Origin: an uncultured Clostridia bacterium
Lineage (GTDB): Bacteria; Bacillota; Clostridia; TANB77; CAG-508
DNA: 44,715 nucleotides
NCBI GenBank assembly: GCA_944388035.1
Contig: CALXHF010000015.1
Coordinates: 1-44,715, forward strand
Direction: 5' to 3'
Under the pieces are notes generated by a model. That model saw nothing but the letters and a program-made list of their open reading frames with translations. It did no database searches and had not been told where the DNA came from. This document shows positions 1 to 8,104 of the stretch, in pieces. The position numbers and the translations under genes are program-made. Within the stretch, counting starts at the first letter, position 1. Each line of letters begins with the position of its first letter.

Positions 1-116
1 TGTACTGTACTTTTGCTAATTCCAAATTTCTTAGCAGCTCCTCTTACTGTATCTTTTGAATCTATTATATAATGTGCAAGTTCTACTGCACGTTCTTCTA
101 TTGATATACCTTTCAT
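1..116 (-). CDS. spoIIID: Sporulation regulator SpoIIID, N-terminal part
   Basis: The minus strand starts at ATG 116-114, behind an AAGGAGC ribosome site, and runs off the left edge after 38 codons. The peptide begins MKGISIEERAVELAHYI and continues with KDTVRGAAKKFGISKSTV, which matches the start and helix-turn-helix of SpoIIID, the mother-cell regulator that works with sigma-E and sigma-K. SpoIIID is normally about 80-90 residues, so roughly half is missing because the window ends, not because the gene is broken. It implies that the host can sporulate or descends from a sporulating line. Confidence 0.88.
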   Translation of the reverse strand, partial: MKGISIEERAVELAHYIIDSKDTVRGAAKKFGISKSTV

Positions 117-214
117 ACTGTTTTTGCTCCTTGTATAAAATACTTTTTCTTAATTTTATTCTTACTTTTTAGGTATTAGAACTTTCTGTTTTGTTCATAA
201 AAACAAAATAAAAA

Positions 215-236
215 AAGATAAGAAAATTCTTACCTT
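215..236 (-). terminator. Terminator after the tcdA operon
   Basis: On the minus strand a 9-bp stem (215-223 with 228-236, one G-U pair, 4-nt loop) is followed by a T-rich tract. It begins at the stop codon of the 236-928 gene and fits a Rho-independent terminator for the operon that starts near 2311. Confidence 0.7.
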
Positions 237-928
237 TATATTTTTATTAAATTTCTATTTTTCTTCCATTTTTCATATAATTTTTCATATTTTTCTTTTA
301 AATCTTTTTCTTTTGTCTCATCATAATGTTTTATTAATTCATCATAACAAAAATCAGTATATAATATATGGTTATTTTCTTCTGCTAAATCTATCACTTC
401 CGCTAATTTTCTATAATTTTTAGTATAATACAAATACCAATTTTGCATACACATATAAGGTTCGTCTTCATCTGGATTTTCTTTTATGAACCTCAGTAGC
501 ATTTCTCTTGCTTTTTCTTCATTTCCAATTCGAAAATAGCAATCTGCAATTTCTGTATATATTTCTATGTTTAAATCCCTATCAAATTCTATATTTTTAT
601 ATATTTTAGTTAAAATATCTATTTCTTCACTAACAAATTCTTCATTAAAATCACTGTAATATTGTAATAAATCTATAAAATCTTCTAACATTTCACTGGG
701 TTTTACTTTATTTTCTGTCATATCATCAACAAAAGTTATATTACTTGTTCTACTTTCTTTTAATATTTCAATTATTATATCTGTTATTTCATTATAGTAT
801 TCTACTATTTTATTATCAACTATACTTAATTCTTGTTTTGTTCCAAACATATATGCAGATGTTGTTTGCATTGCCATATCATCTATTTTCTCATTTAGTC
901 TAATTATTTTTTCTATTTTATCATCCAT
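236..928 (-). CDS. Hypothetical protein with TPR-like C-terminus
   Basis: I do not recognise the family. The start is placed at ATG 928 because a GGAGG site lies just upstream; an ATG at 946 would bury that site inside the gene. The N-terminal half is acidic and helical. Residues about 125-205 look like tetratricopeptide helices (EIADCYFRIGNEEKAREML, then a second similar block), which suggests a protein-binding scaffold. There is no signal peptide or membrane segment. The start overlaps the end of the upstream membrane gene by 8 nt, so the two are probably translationally coupled. It is the last gene of the tcdA operon. Confidence 0.7.
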   Translation of the reverse strand: MDDKIEKIIRLNEKIDDMAMQTTSAYMFGTKQELSIVDNKIVEYYNEITDIIIEILKESRTSNITFVDDMTENKVKPSEMLEDFIDLLQYYSDFNEEFVSEEIDILTKIYKNIEFDRDLNIEIYTEIADCYFRIGNEEKAREMLLRFIKENPDEDEPYMCMQNWYLYYTKNYRKLAEVIDLAEENNHILYTDFCYDELIKHYDETKEKDLKEKYEKLYEKWKKNRNLIKI

Positions 929-1580
929 TTTCAAGTTCCTCCACATTTTTTTTGTTATTATAAATTCTATCTAATAACTCATCTGGATAATGTTCATCCA
1001 AAAATACATCTAAATTATTTTTAGGCTCTATATTTTGTCTTCTTTCTTGTTGTCTATTTGATGCTAAAACTGATATAGTTATATCAAAAGTCATAAAAAT
1101 TATCATAAAAACACTTAAAATTTTAATGCTTGTTTTATGTATTAAAGGTTCTAATTTTTCTAAATTAGGATATATTATTTTTAAAAATGCAACTGCAATT
1201 ATTCCCCAATACACACAGTAAAGTAGACATATTCTTCCATTTAAGTTAAAAAGAAATTTGCTATAGTCCCAAGAAATTGTACCAAAAAATATCTCTTGGA
1301 AAAATGAGCATAAATATTCTAAAACGCCACCCATTATTGCCCCTGCAAAAAATGCTTCTTTAGGCTCTTTGAACTTTCTAATTAAGAAATAATAAGCAAC
1401 TGCACCCATACCATATACTTGTATAAATGGTCCATAAATTAGTCCTTGTCTTATTACTAAAGTTCTTGTATATATAGTTGCATACAGCATTTCTATTACA
1501 AACCCGAATACACTTCCAATAACAAATATCCAAAATATTTTTAATATAAAATTAATTCCGTTTTTTATATTTTTCTTCAT
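921..1580 (-). CDS. CmpB-like polytopic membrane protein (putative ABC transporter permease family)
   Basis: About 219 residues with several hydrophobic segments. It carries the pattern of the clostridial family annotated as putative ABC-transporter type IV / CmpB (Pfam ABC_trans_CmpB): an early GSVFGFVIEMLY segment, then RQGLIYGPFIQVYG, then GAIMGGVLEYLCSF. The biochemical role is not established for the family and no ATPase partner is adjacent. I chose ATG 1580; a TTG four codons earlier is possible, but the GGGGAA just upstream suits the ATG. It lies 15 bp after tcdA and overlaps the next gene by 8 nt, so it is the middle gene of a three-gene operon. Confidence 0.75.
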   Translation of the reverse strand: MKKNIKNGINFILKIFWIFVIGSVFGFVIEMLYATIYTRTLVIRQGLIYGPFIQVYGMGAVAYYFLIRKFKEPKEAFFAGAIMGGVLEYLCSFFQEIFFGTISWDYSKFLFNLNGRICLLYCVYWGIIAVAFLKIIYPNLEKLEPLIHKTSIKILSVFMIIFMTFDITISVLASNRQQERRQNIEPKNNLDVFLDEHYPDELLDRIYNNKKNVEELENG

Positions 1581-1595
1581 ATATTTCCCCAAAAT

Positions 1596-2273
1596 TTATT
1601 TTATTATATCTTTTATTACTTCACCTGCAATCATTAAGCCCATAACGCCTGGAACATACGAAATACTTGCAGGTATTCTTTCTTTAATTACTGGTTCTTC
1701 TTTTGAATACACTACTTTTACATCTTTTATATTTTTCTTTCTTAACTCTTTTCTAATTACTTTAGCAAGAGGACACACCTCTGTTTTTTCAATATCTGAA
1801 ATAATAAAATCACAATCTAATTTGTTTCCAGCTCCCATTGCTGAAATAACTGGAACACCTTCTTTTTTGGCTTTTTCTATTATTTCTAGTTTAGTTTTAA
1901 TAGTATCCACAGCATCTACAACATATGAATATGTATTGTTTATTAAATTTTGTTCTTCAAAATCTAATTCTTTAGGATTAAAAATTTCTACATTTGCTTT
2001 AGGATTTATTTCTAAAATTCTTTCTTTCATAACTTCTATTTTATTTTTTCCCACTGTTTTGAAGTTACTATGTATTTGTCTATTTATATTACTAATTGAA
2101 ATTTTATCAGGGTCTACTAGGCTTAAATTTCCAACACCAGCTCTTGCTAATGCTTCTACTACATAAGAGCCTACTCCACCTATTCCATAAATTATTACTT
2201 TAGAATTTTCTAACTTTTCTAACGCTTCTTTTCCAATTAATTTTTCAGTTCTATCTTCCCAATTTTCTTTCAT
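1596..2273 (-). CDS. tcdA: tRNA threonylcarbamoyladenosine dehydratase (TcdA/CsdL, ThiF-like)
   Basis: A 225-residue E1-like ATP-dependent enzyme that converts t6A37 in ANN-decoding tRNAs to the cyclic form ct6A. The Rossmann nucleotide loop GIGGVG is at residues 30-35, followed by the SNINRQIH segment typical of ThiF/MoeB/TcdA proteins. The adenylation core is complete. A CPLAKVIRKELRK segment near residues 165-178 matches firmicute TcdA. Known ct6A biosynthesis pairs TcdA with a cysteine desulfurase and sulfur carrier (CsdA/CsdE in E. coli); the desulfurase at 3945-5084 is a neighbour but in another unit. It is the first gene of its operon and reads from the leftward half of the symmetric promoter at 2318-2350. 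Confidence 0.9.
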   Translation of the reverse strand: MKENWEDRTEKLIGKEALEKLENSKVIIYGIGGVGSYVVEALARAGVGNLSLVDPDKISISNINRQIHSNFKTVGKNKIEVMKERILEINPKANVEIFNPKELDFEEQNLINNTYSYVVDAVDTIKTKLEIIEKAKKEGVPVISAMGAGNKLDCDFIISDIEKTEVCPLAKVIRKELRKKNIKDVKVVYSKEEPVIKERIPASISYVPGVMGLMIAGEVIKDIIK

Positions 2274-2317
2274 TTAGACCTTTTCCTTATCTTTCCCTTA
2301 TCTTTTCATTTTGAATT

Positions 2318-2350
2318 ATTATAGCATAGTTTTACTATTTATGCTATAAT
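2318..2350. promoter_or_regulatory. Symmetric divergent extended -10 promoters
   Basis: ATAGCATA (2321-2328) and TATGCTAT (2340-2347) form an inverted repeat. Each arm is part of an extended -10 element, TGCTATAAT: rightward with TATAAT at 2345-2350, leftward with TATAAT at 2323-2318. The rightward start would give a leader of about 30 nt to the flavoprotein gene at 2386, and the leftward start one of about 40 nt to tcdA. The rightward -35 position (2322-2327) overlaps the leftward -10, so polymerase probably cannot sit on both at once. Confidence 0.75.
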
Positions 2351-2385
2351 AGTTATATATTTTCTTAAAAATAAAGGAGAACAAA

Positions 2386-3948
2386 ATGATAAGAATTAGT
2401 AATATAAAAATTTATGAAGATATTGAAGATAAGAATTTAATAGATTTTGTAATTAAAAAATATAAGATAAAAAAAGAAGATATTATTAATTGGTATATAG
2501 TTAAAAAATCCATAGATGCACGAAAAAAAGATGATATTCATTATAATTATTCTATTAATATAGAACTTAAAAATGAGAAAAATTATAAACATTTTGATAA
2601 AGTAATAAAAAAAGAACTTCCTATAATAAGAACAAATGATATAAATAATAAAAAAGTTATTGTAATAGGTTCTGGTCCTTCTGGTTTATTTTCCGCACTT
2701 ACTTTAGTTCAAAACGGAATTACTCCTATTGTTATAGAACAAGGCTCTAAAGTAGAAGAAAGAGAAAAACAAGTTGAAACCTTTAAAACTACTGGTAAAT
2801 TAAATTGTTTATCAAATGTACAATTTGGTGAAGGTGGTGCTGGTACTTTTTCAGATGGTAAATTAACTACTGGTATTAATAGTCCATTTTGCTCCAAAGT
2901 CCTTGAAGAATTTGTAAACTTTGGAGCCCCTAAAGAAATTTTATATTTATCAAAACCTCATATTGGTACAGATAAATTAATTAAAGTAATTAGAAATATG
3001 CGTGAATTTATTATTTCCAAAGGTGGAAAATTTTTATTTGATACTAAAGTTATAGATTTTAATGTAGAAAATAATAAAATTTCTTCTGTTACTTGCAGAA
3101 ATAAAAATTCCACTTTTGATATAACTGGTTCACATATAATTCTAGCAATTGGACATAGTTCAAGAGATACATTTTTTAAACTTTTTGATAAAGGAATTTC
3201 AATGGAAGCAAAGAATTTTTCAGTTGGAGTACGTATAGAGCACTTACAAGAAGATATAAATAAAGCACAATTTGGTAATTCTAAATTACATCTTCCACCT
3301 GCCGATTACAAACTTTCCTATCACTTGCCTAATGGTCGTTCTTGTTATACATTTTGTATGTGTCCTGGTGGCTCTGTTATTGCATCTTCAAGTGAAGAAA
3401 ATACAATCGTAACAAACGGTATGAGCAATTACTTAAGAAACAATACAAATGCTAACTCTGCTATTTTAGTTAATGTTACTCCTTCCGATTTTGAAAATAA
3501 TTCTCCTCTTTCCGGAATTTATTTTCAAAAAGATTTAGAGGAAAAAGCTTTTGTTTTAGGTGGTAAAAATTATTATGCACCTATTCAAAGAGTTGGAGAT
3601 TTTTTAAGTAATAGAAAATCAGAGTTTATTGGCAAAGTAAAACCTAGTTATTTACCAGGTGTTACATTATCTAATTTACAAGAAATTTTACCTACATTTG
3701 TTACTGATACTTTGGTTAAAAGTATTTCTTATTTTGATACTAAACTAAAAGGTTTTGCAGAACCTGATGCTATTTTAACAGGTGTTGAGACTAGAAGTTC
3801 TTCTCCTGTTAAAATCCCTCGAAATGAAAAACTTGTTTCTAATATAACAAATTTATATCCTTGTGGTGAAGGTGCAGGTTATGCAGGTGGTATTATGTCC
3901 GCTTCCGTTGATGGAATAAAATGTGCTATATCAGTATTAGAGAGCTAA
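2386..3948 (+). CDS. Uncharacterised FAD-dependent dehydrogenase (COG2509 family)
   Basis: 520 residues, full length for this family. An N-terminal domain of about 90 residues precedes the FAD-binding Rossmann motif GSGPSG at residues 95-100 and the acidic end of beta-2 (VIEQG). Further conserved blocks are GGAGTFSDGKLTTG and, near the C-terminus, YPCGEGAGYAGGI, the second FAD contact. The substrate is not known for the family; a reductase or dehydrogenase of a hydrophobic compound is only a guess. The start follows an AAAGGAG site. It is the only gene of its unit and converges on the cysteine desulfurase; the two stop codons overlap inside a shared hairpin. Confidence 0.85.
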   Translation: MIRISNIKIYEDIEDKNLIDFVIKKYKIKKEDIINWYIVKKSIDARKKDDIHYNYSINIELKNEKNYKHFDKVIKKELPIIRTNDINNKKVIVIGSGPSGLFSALTLVQNGITPIVIEQGSKVEEREKQVETFKTTGKLNCLSNVQFGEGGAGTFSDGKLTTGINSPFCSKVLEEFVNFGAPKEILYLSKPHIGTDKLIKVIRNMREFIISKGGKFLFDTKVIDFNVENNKISSVTCRNKNSTFDITGSHIILAIGHSSRDTFFKLFDKGISMEAKNFSVGVRIEHLQEDINKAQFGNSKLHLPPADYKLSYHLPNGRSCYTFCMCPGGSVIASSSEENTIVTNGMSNYLRNNTNANSAILVNVTPSDFENNSPLSGIYFQKDLEEKAFVLGGKNYYAPIQRVGDFLSNRKSEFIGKVKPSYLPGVTLSNLQEILPTFVTDTLVKSISYFDTKLKGFAEPDAILTGVETRSSSPVKIPRNEKLVSNITNLYPCGEGAGYAGGIMSASVDGIKCAISVLES

Positions 3949-3966
3949 AATCTTAGCTCTCTAATA
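3935..3966. terminator. Bidirectional terminator hairpin made from two gene ends
   Basis: A perfect 14-bp stem (3935-3948 with 3953-3966) with loop AATC. The right arm lies in the 3' end of the desulfurase gene and the left arm in the 3' end of the flavoprotein gene. The two coding sequences overlap by 4 bp at 3945-3948. The only T-rich tracts lie just outside the stem. Confidence 0.65.
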
Positions 3967-5084
3967 CTTTCTATAATATTATCTACTAAATATTCTACAT
4001 CTTCTTTTGTATTTTCTTCACCAAATGTCACTCTTATTGCACTTTCTGCTTCTTCATCAGACAAACCAATTGCTTTTAATACGTGAGATGGTTTACCATT
4101 TCCTTCTGAACACGCAGAACCACTAGAGACGCAAATTCCTTTTTCATCTAATTTCAACAGTAAACTCTGACTATTTATTCCTTTAAATGAAAAATTACTG
4201 TTACCTGAGACTCTTAATTTCCTACTACCATTTAAACTAGCATCTTCAATTCTTCTTTCTACTGAATTTATAAAATAGTCTCTTAAGTTTTTTAAATATT
4301 CTATATTTTTTTCTAAATCTCTTTTTGCTATTTCACAAGCTTTTCCTAATCCTACTATCCCTGCTACGTTTTCTGTCCCTGCTCTTTTATCTTTTTCTTG
4401 ATGTCCTCCATCTATTAGTTTTTCAATCTCTATTCCTTCTTTTATATATAAAGCCCCTATTCCTTTAGGTGCACATATCTTATGACCTGATAATGATAAC
4501 ATATCTATCCCCATATCTTTTACATCTATTGGAATATGCCCTACTCCTTGTACGCTGTCTGTATGAAATATTATATTATACATTTTTGCAATTTTAGATA
4601 TTTCATATATTGGCTGAATTGTTCCTATTTCGTTATTTACACTCATTATACTAATTAAAATTGTATCATTTCTAATTGACCTTCTTAAATTTTCTAAATC
4701 TACTATTCCATCTTTATTTACATTTAAGTATGTTACTCTAAAACCTTTTTTCTCTAATACTTTACAAGTATGTAATACTGCTGGATGTTCTATTTTTGAT
4801 GTTATTATATGTTTTCCTCTATATTTATTAGAATATGCAATCCCTTTAATTGCCATATTATCACTTTCAGATCCTCCAGCTGTAAAATAAATTTCATTTG
4901 GCTTACAATTAATTAATTCAGCTACTCTTTTTCTAGCTTCTTCTATTGCTCTTTTTGATTCTCTTCCTAATGTGTATAATGATGAAGCATTTCCAAATTT
5001 TTCTTTTAAATATGGTACCATTTCATCTAATACCTCTTGTTTTATAGCCGTTGTTGCAGCGTGGTCAAAATATCTAACTTTCAT
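3945..5084 (-). CDS. Cysteine desulfurase (NifS/IscS class)
   Basis: A 379-residue class-V aminotransferase that takes sulfur from L-cysteine as an enzyme persulfide, leaving alanine, for Fe-S clusters or tRNA thiolation. Visible residues: HAATT near the start, the PLP-stacking His at 100 (KIEHPA), Asp 176 (FHTDSVQ), the PLP lysine 202 in SGHK, and the sulfur-accepting Cys 325 in SSGSACSEG. The short SSGSAC loop is NifS/IscS-like. The start is ATG 5084, with GGAGG just upstream; an upstream TTG would include that site. No IscU-like scaffold or MnmA gene is beside it, so its sulfur acceptor cannot be read from context. It lies 61 bp after the patatin gene. Confidence 0.93.
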   Translation of the reverse strand: MKVRYFDHAATTAIKQEVLDEMVPYLKEKFGNASSLYTLGRESKRAIEEARKRVAELINCKPNEIYFTAGGSESDNMAIKGIAYSNKYRGKHIITSKIEHPAVLHTCKVLEKKGFRVTYLNVNKDGIVDLENLRRSIRNDTILISIMSVNNEIGTIQPIYEISKIAKMYNIIFHTDSVQGVGHIPIDVKDMGIDMLSLSGHKICAPKGIGALYIKEGIEIEKLIDGGHQEKDKRAGTENVAGIVGLGKACEIAKRDLEKNIEYLKNLRDYFINSVERRIEDASLNGSRKLRVSGNSNFSFKGINSQSLLLKLDEKGICVSSGSACSEGNGKPSHVLKAIGLSDEEAESAIRVTFGEENTKEDVEYLVDNIIESIRELRF

Positions 5085-5145
5085 ATGAACCTCCAAAATT
5101 TATAAAATAACAAACAAATGAAAAACATATTATTAGTTATTATAT

Positions 5146-6003
5146 TCAATTACTCTCTAAAACTTGTTTAATTTTTCTAAGATTCTCTATAACAGCATTA
5201 TAACCATATTCAAAACAGCTATCTAATTTTTCTATATCAAATAAACCTGTTTTATCTGTTCTAACAGTTAGTAGAAAATCTGAAGAAGCTATGTTTTTTT
5301 CTGATATTTTGTTTCCCATTATATCTAATGTTCTCATACCTAAATCCATAATATTACTAGATTTTTCTACATCATCTGCTTTAAAATTTACTGCAATTAC
5401 TTTATCTGCTCCTTGTTTTCTAACTTCTTCTACTGGTACATTATCTAATATTCCTCCATCATAAAAACTATGCCCTTCAAATTCACAAGGGCAAAATATC
5501 CCTGGAAAACTACTACTTGCTCTTACTGCTTTTCCAACTTCTATATTTGTTATATATTTATCAACATTTTCCACATTTGGTACACTATTTGTGAATATAT
5601 ATTCTTTTCCATTTCTAATATCTACTGAAGTTATTACAACTGGCAAATCTAATATTTCTCCAACACTTTTATATCCTTTTCTTAAGGCCATTTTATTATA
5701 TGCTTTTTCTAAACTTTCTCCACTTTTTAAACCTTTTATTTTCACTTCGCCACCAAATATTTTACTACTTACTCCTGAAAATATTAAATTATTATTTAAA
5801 CCCACAATTTCTTTTGAATATAATTTAAATGCTTCGTAAATATATTCTGGCATATATCCCATTGCATATAATACTCCTATTAACGCACCTGAACTTGTTC
5901 CACCAATTATATCTATTTTTATTCCATTATCTAACAATGCTTTTAAAACTCCTGCGTGAGCTATTCCTCTTATTCCACCACCTGATAATGCTAAACCTAC
6001 CAT
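5146..6003 (-). CDS. Patatin-like phospholipase (RssA/YlbK type)
   Basis: 285 residues forming a complete bacterial patatin domain, which hydrolyses acyl esters of lipids with a Ser-Asp dyad. The oxyanion loop SGGGIRG is at residues 7-13, the nucleophile motif GTSSG at 35-39 (Ser 37), and the catalytic Asp 182 is in the YDGG block. No signal peptide is present, so it is likely cytosolic or peripheral at the inner face of the membrane. The physiological lipid is unknown. It follows the pilin-like gene but a terminator separates them, so it is likely expressed on its own or with the desulfurase. Confidence 0.88.
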   Translation of the reverse strand: MVGLALSGGGIRGIAHAGVLKALLDNGIKIDIIGGTSSGALIGVLYAMGYMPEYIYEAFKLYSKEIVGLNNNLIFSGVSSKIFGGEVKIKGLKSGESLEKAYNKMALRKGYKSVGEILDLPVVITSVDIRNGKEYIFTNSVPNVENVDKYITNIEVGKAVRASSSFPGIFCPCEFEGHSFYDGGILDNVPVEEVRKQGADKVIAVNFKADDVEKSSNIMDLGMRTLDIMGNKISEKNIASSDFLLTVRTDKTGLFDIEKLDSCFEYGYNAVIENLRKIKQVLESN

Positions 6004-6082
6004 AAAACCACCTTCTATACACTTATCTTTCTTTTCCTCATTATTCTTTATTATATTATTTACTTATTTTTATTTTTTAAAC

Positions 6083-6116
6083 AGAAAAAAAGTTACTAAA
6101 ATATAAATTTAGTAAC
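6083..6116 (-). terminator. Terminator after the pilin-like gene
   Basis: On the minus strand a 9-bp stem (GTTACTAAA/TTTAGTAAC, 6092-6100 with 6108-6116, 7-nt loop) is followed by seven T residues. It separates the pilin-like gene from the patatin gene. Confidence 0.88.
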
Positions 6117-6137
6117 CTTAAGTTTATTATCTACATA

Positions 6138-7388
6138 TTATTCATCTATAACTGTAACATTACTTCTTCCTTCTCCTATTTTATTAAGCATTGTGCTGTT
6201 TCCTTTAAGAGTAATTGGTTTTGTTGTATTTTGTAAAAAGTTTGTATAATTTTCCGGATTACAATTTACTGTTATTTCTCCCTCTAAATTAGGGCAAAAT
6301 CCAAAAGTCTGATGTATATCTGTAACATTTTCAGGTATAGTTATTTCTATCTTTCCCAAAGAACTACAATTATAGAATGTTTGATTCATATTTGTTACTG
6401 AATTTGGAATATTTCTAATTTCTTCAAGATTAGAACAATATGCAAATGTTTGCTGCAAGTTTTCCAATTTTTCTGGTAATAGTGGAACTTTTTTTAATAA
6501 TACACATCTAGAAAATGCTCCATATAAACTAACTACATCATTTGGTATTTCTATTACTTCAGTAAGTTGATTATTTTTTTCAAAGCTCCAACGTATCTCT
6601 TCACATCTAGGTGGAATATTAGTAACTTTATTTATATTACAACCAGAAAATGTACATTTCATTTTTGATACAGTTACTGGGATTTTGGGTTCAACTTTCA
6701 ATTCGTCCTCATTAAAAAAAGTATTTCCTATATTTATAACTGGATAAAAATTATTTCCTCCATCTTCTGAAATATATTGAGGCATAGTACCTATTATTTC
6801 TCCTTTATCTGTATAATTGCCCAAATATCCAGCTTTTCTATCATTTCCACTAACCGTATCATATATTTCTTTCGTGTTTAATGCATAGCCATTATCTATT
6901 TTACAATAATTCCATAAGTCCATATCTACAGCCTTTCCATCTGTTCCTATACCTATAACATTATTATTTCTTTCTTCATCTTGCGTTTCAGGTGCTACCT
7001 CATTTTTAAATGCTTCTTTAAAATCTATATCACACTCAACAATATTATTATAAACTTTATAATTTCTTAATGATTCTGTAAAAAATACAGATAAAGTATT
7101 ATCTAAATTATATGTTACTAGAATTTCATTGTTTTCGGATTCATTGTCTAACACTTCTTGTAAACTATTTTGCGTTAAATTGCTATGATTAATAAAAGCT
7201 TCATTTATTGCTAATTTTATTATTTCTTTCTCTTCAGCTTTTGTTGTCATTTCTTTAGCATTTGTAGCTTGTTTTAAAATTCCGTTCTCTCCTGAAAGCA
7301 TTGCTATACTTACTCCTGCTAATATCAAAAGTACAATAATTGTTAGTACTAAAGCAATAAGTGTAATTCCATTTTTATTATTTTTCAT
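6138..7388 (-). CDS. Pilin-like secreted protein with BspA-type leucine-rich repeats
   Basis: 416 residues. The N-terminus has a class III (prepilin-like) signal: a basic start, then NGITLIALVLTIIVLLILAG, a hydrophobic helix with the cleavage Gly before ITLI; the usual Glu at +5 is absent. Residues about 45-130 are an alpha/beta linker. From about 240, repeats of roughly 23 residues recur, such as LKKVPLLPEKLENLQQTFAYC and LEEIRNIPNSVTNMNQTFYNC, typical of BspA-like LRR_5 surface proteins. It is probably exposed on the cell surface or assembled into a pseudopilus; no pilus motor genes are visible nearby. It is divergent from the XRE gene, with palindromes in between. Confidence 0.75.
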   Translation of the reverse strand: MKNNKNGITLIALVLTIIVLLILAGVSIAMLSGENGILKQATNAKEMTTKAEEKEIIKLAINEAFINHSNLTQNSLQEVLDNESENNEILVTYNLDNTLSVFFTESLRNYKVYNNIVECDIDFKEAFKNEVAPETQDEERNNNVIGIGTDGKAVDMDLWNYCKIDNGYALNTKEIYDTVSGNDRKAGYLGNYTDKGEIIGTMPQYISEDGGNNFYPVINIGNTFFNEDELKVEPKIPVTVSKMKCTFSGCNINKVTNIPPRCEEIRWSFEKNNQLTEVIEIPNDVVSLYGAFSRCVLLKKVPLLPEKLENLQQTFAYCSNLEEIRNIPNSVTNMNQTFYNCSSLGKIEITIPENVTDIHQTFGFCPNLEGEITVNCNPENYTNFLQNTTKPITLKGNSTMLNKIGEGRSNVTVIDE

Positions 7389-7422
7389 TTTACATTTTCC
7401 TTTCTTTTCATTAGTTATCCAT

Positions 7423-7516
7423 TTATTAAGATATATCTTAATAATATTTAGTGGTATTAACCTTTCCTAGTTTTATATTTATAATTTTTATATAGATAAT
7501 ATTTATCTTAATAAGT
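7423..7516. promoter_or_regulatory. Palindromic candidate operators between pilin-like gene and XRE gene
   Basis: A perfect 22-bp palindrome lies at 7423-7444 (TTATTAAGATATATCTTAATAA). A second copy of its half, TTATCTTAATAAG, lies at 7503-7515 and overlaps the 15-bp palindrome AGATAATATTTATCT at 7494-7508. The same TATCTTAATAAG word recurs downstream of the XRE gene. Repeated copies in the divergent region fit binding sites for the adjacent XRE protein, which is an inference. Confidence 0.55.
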
Positions 7517-7542
7517 TATATATAAAGATAGGAGGAGATTTT

Positions 7543-7806
7543 ATGACCTCTATGCAAATCGTTGGTCTAAACACTAAATATTACAGATATCAAAACAAAC
7601 TAACACAAGAACAATTTGCTAATAAAACAAAATTTAAAGTTGCTTATTTAAGTACTATAGAAACAGGAGATGCTAACTTAACTTTAAAAAATATAGATTT
7701 TATTGCAAAATCTTTTGGTATTAAACCTGCTTTATTATTTAATGAAGAAACTGCAAAACTTGCACAAAAATTGCCACCTAGAGTTGATATGTATATTAAT
7801 AGTTAA
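7543..7806 (+). CDS. XRE-family helix-turn-helix regulator
   Basis: An 87-residue Cro/C1-type DNA-binding protein. The HTH spans about residues 19-58: KLTQEQFANKTKFKVAYLST is the recognition region and IETGDANLTLKNIDFIAKSF closes the domain. It has no extra effector domain. The start follows a strong AGGAGGAG. It is alone on the plus strand and flanked on both sides by TATCTTAATAAG palindromes, which suggests autoregulation and possibly control of the divergent surface-protein gene. It could also be an orphan antitoxin or phage-type repressor. Confidence 0.85.
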   Translation: MTSMQIVGLNTKYYRYQNKLTQEQFANKTKFKVAYLSTIETGDANLTLKNIDFIAKSFGIKPALLFNEETAKLAQKLPPRVDMYINS

Positions 7807-7843
7807 AGTTATTCTTGTTTAGTTTTATATTTATATCTTATTA

Positions 7844-7868
7844 ATTTATATCTTAATAAGATATAAAT
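7844..7868. repeat. 25-bp perfect palindrome downstream of XRE gene
   Basis: ATTTATATCTTA-A-TAAGATATAAAT is a perfect 25-nt palindrome whose core repeats the word found upstream of the XRE gene. A partial copy, TTATATCTTATTAA, sits at 7831-7844. There is no clear T tract, so an operator is as likely as a terminator. Confidence 0.5.
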
Positions 7869-7966
7869 ATTATAATATTATATTTTTATAAAGTCAACAC
7901 AAAAATTCAAAAATAAAAAAAGTAAGGCAAATTAACACTTCTATATTACCTTACTTTTATTTATTT

Positions 7967-8101
7967 TTAATCTCTATTTTTCACATTTCTTGTTTCTATA
8001 GTTGCTTTTATTAACTCCATTTCCAATTTTATCTCAATCTCTTCTTGAGGTGTAAAATTTAATTCTTTTTTTACTTCTTCCCAATCTTTAAATTTTCTCA
8101 C
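7967..8101 (-). pseudogene. Truncated HigA-type antitoxin fragment
   Basis: A 44-residue reading frame from GTG 8101. The segment FKDWEEVKKELNFTPQEEIE followed by a helix ending IKATIETRN matches the N-terminal part of HigA-like XRE antitoxins, which normally run directly into the helix-turn-helix. Here a stop follows six residues later, so the DNA-binding domain is missing. The GAGGAA ribosome site lies in the last codons of the WG-repeat gene, three bases upstream, so it may still be translated. No toxin gene is next to it. A genuine small protein cannot be excluded. Confidence 0.55.
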
Positions 8102-8104
8102 TCT

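Noticed and set aside
7844..7868. 25-bp palindrome as a terminator of the XRE gene
   Set aside because: No T tract follows on the plus strand and the stem is almost all A-T; the shared word with upstream sites favours an operator.
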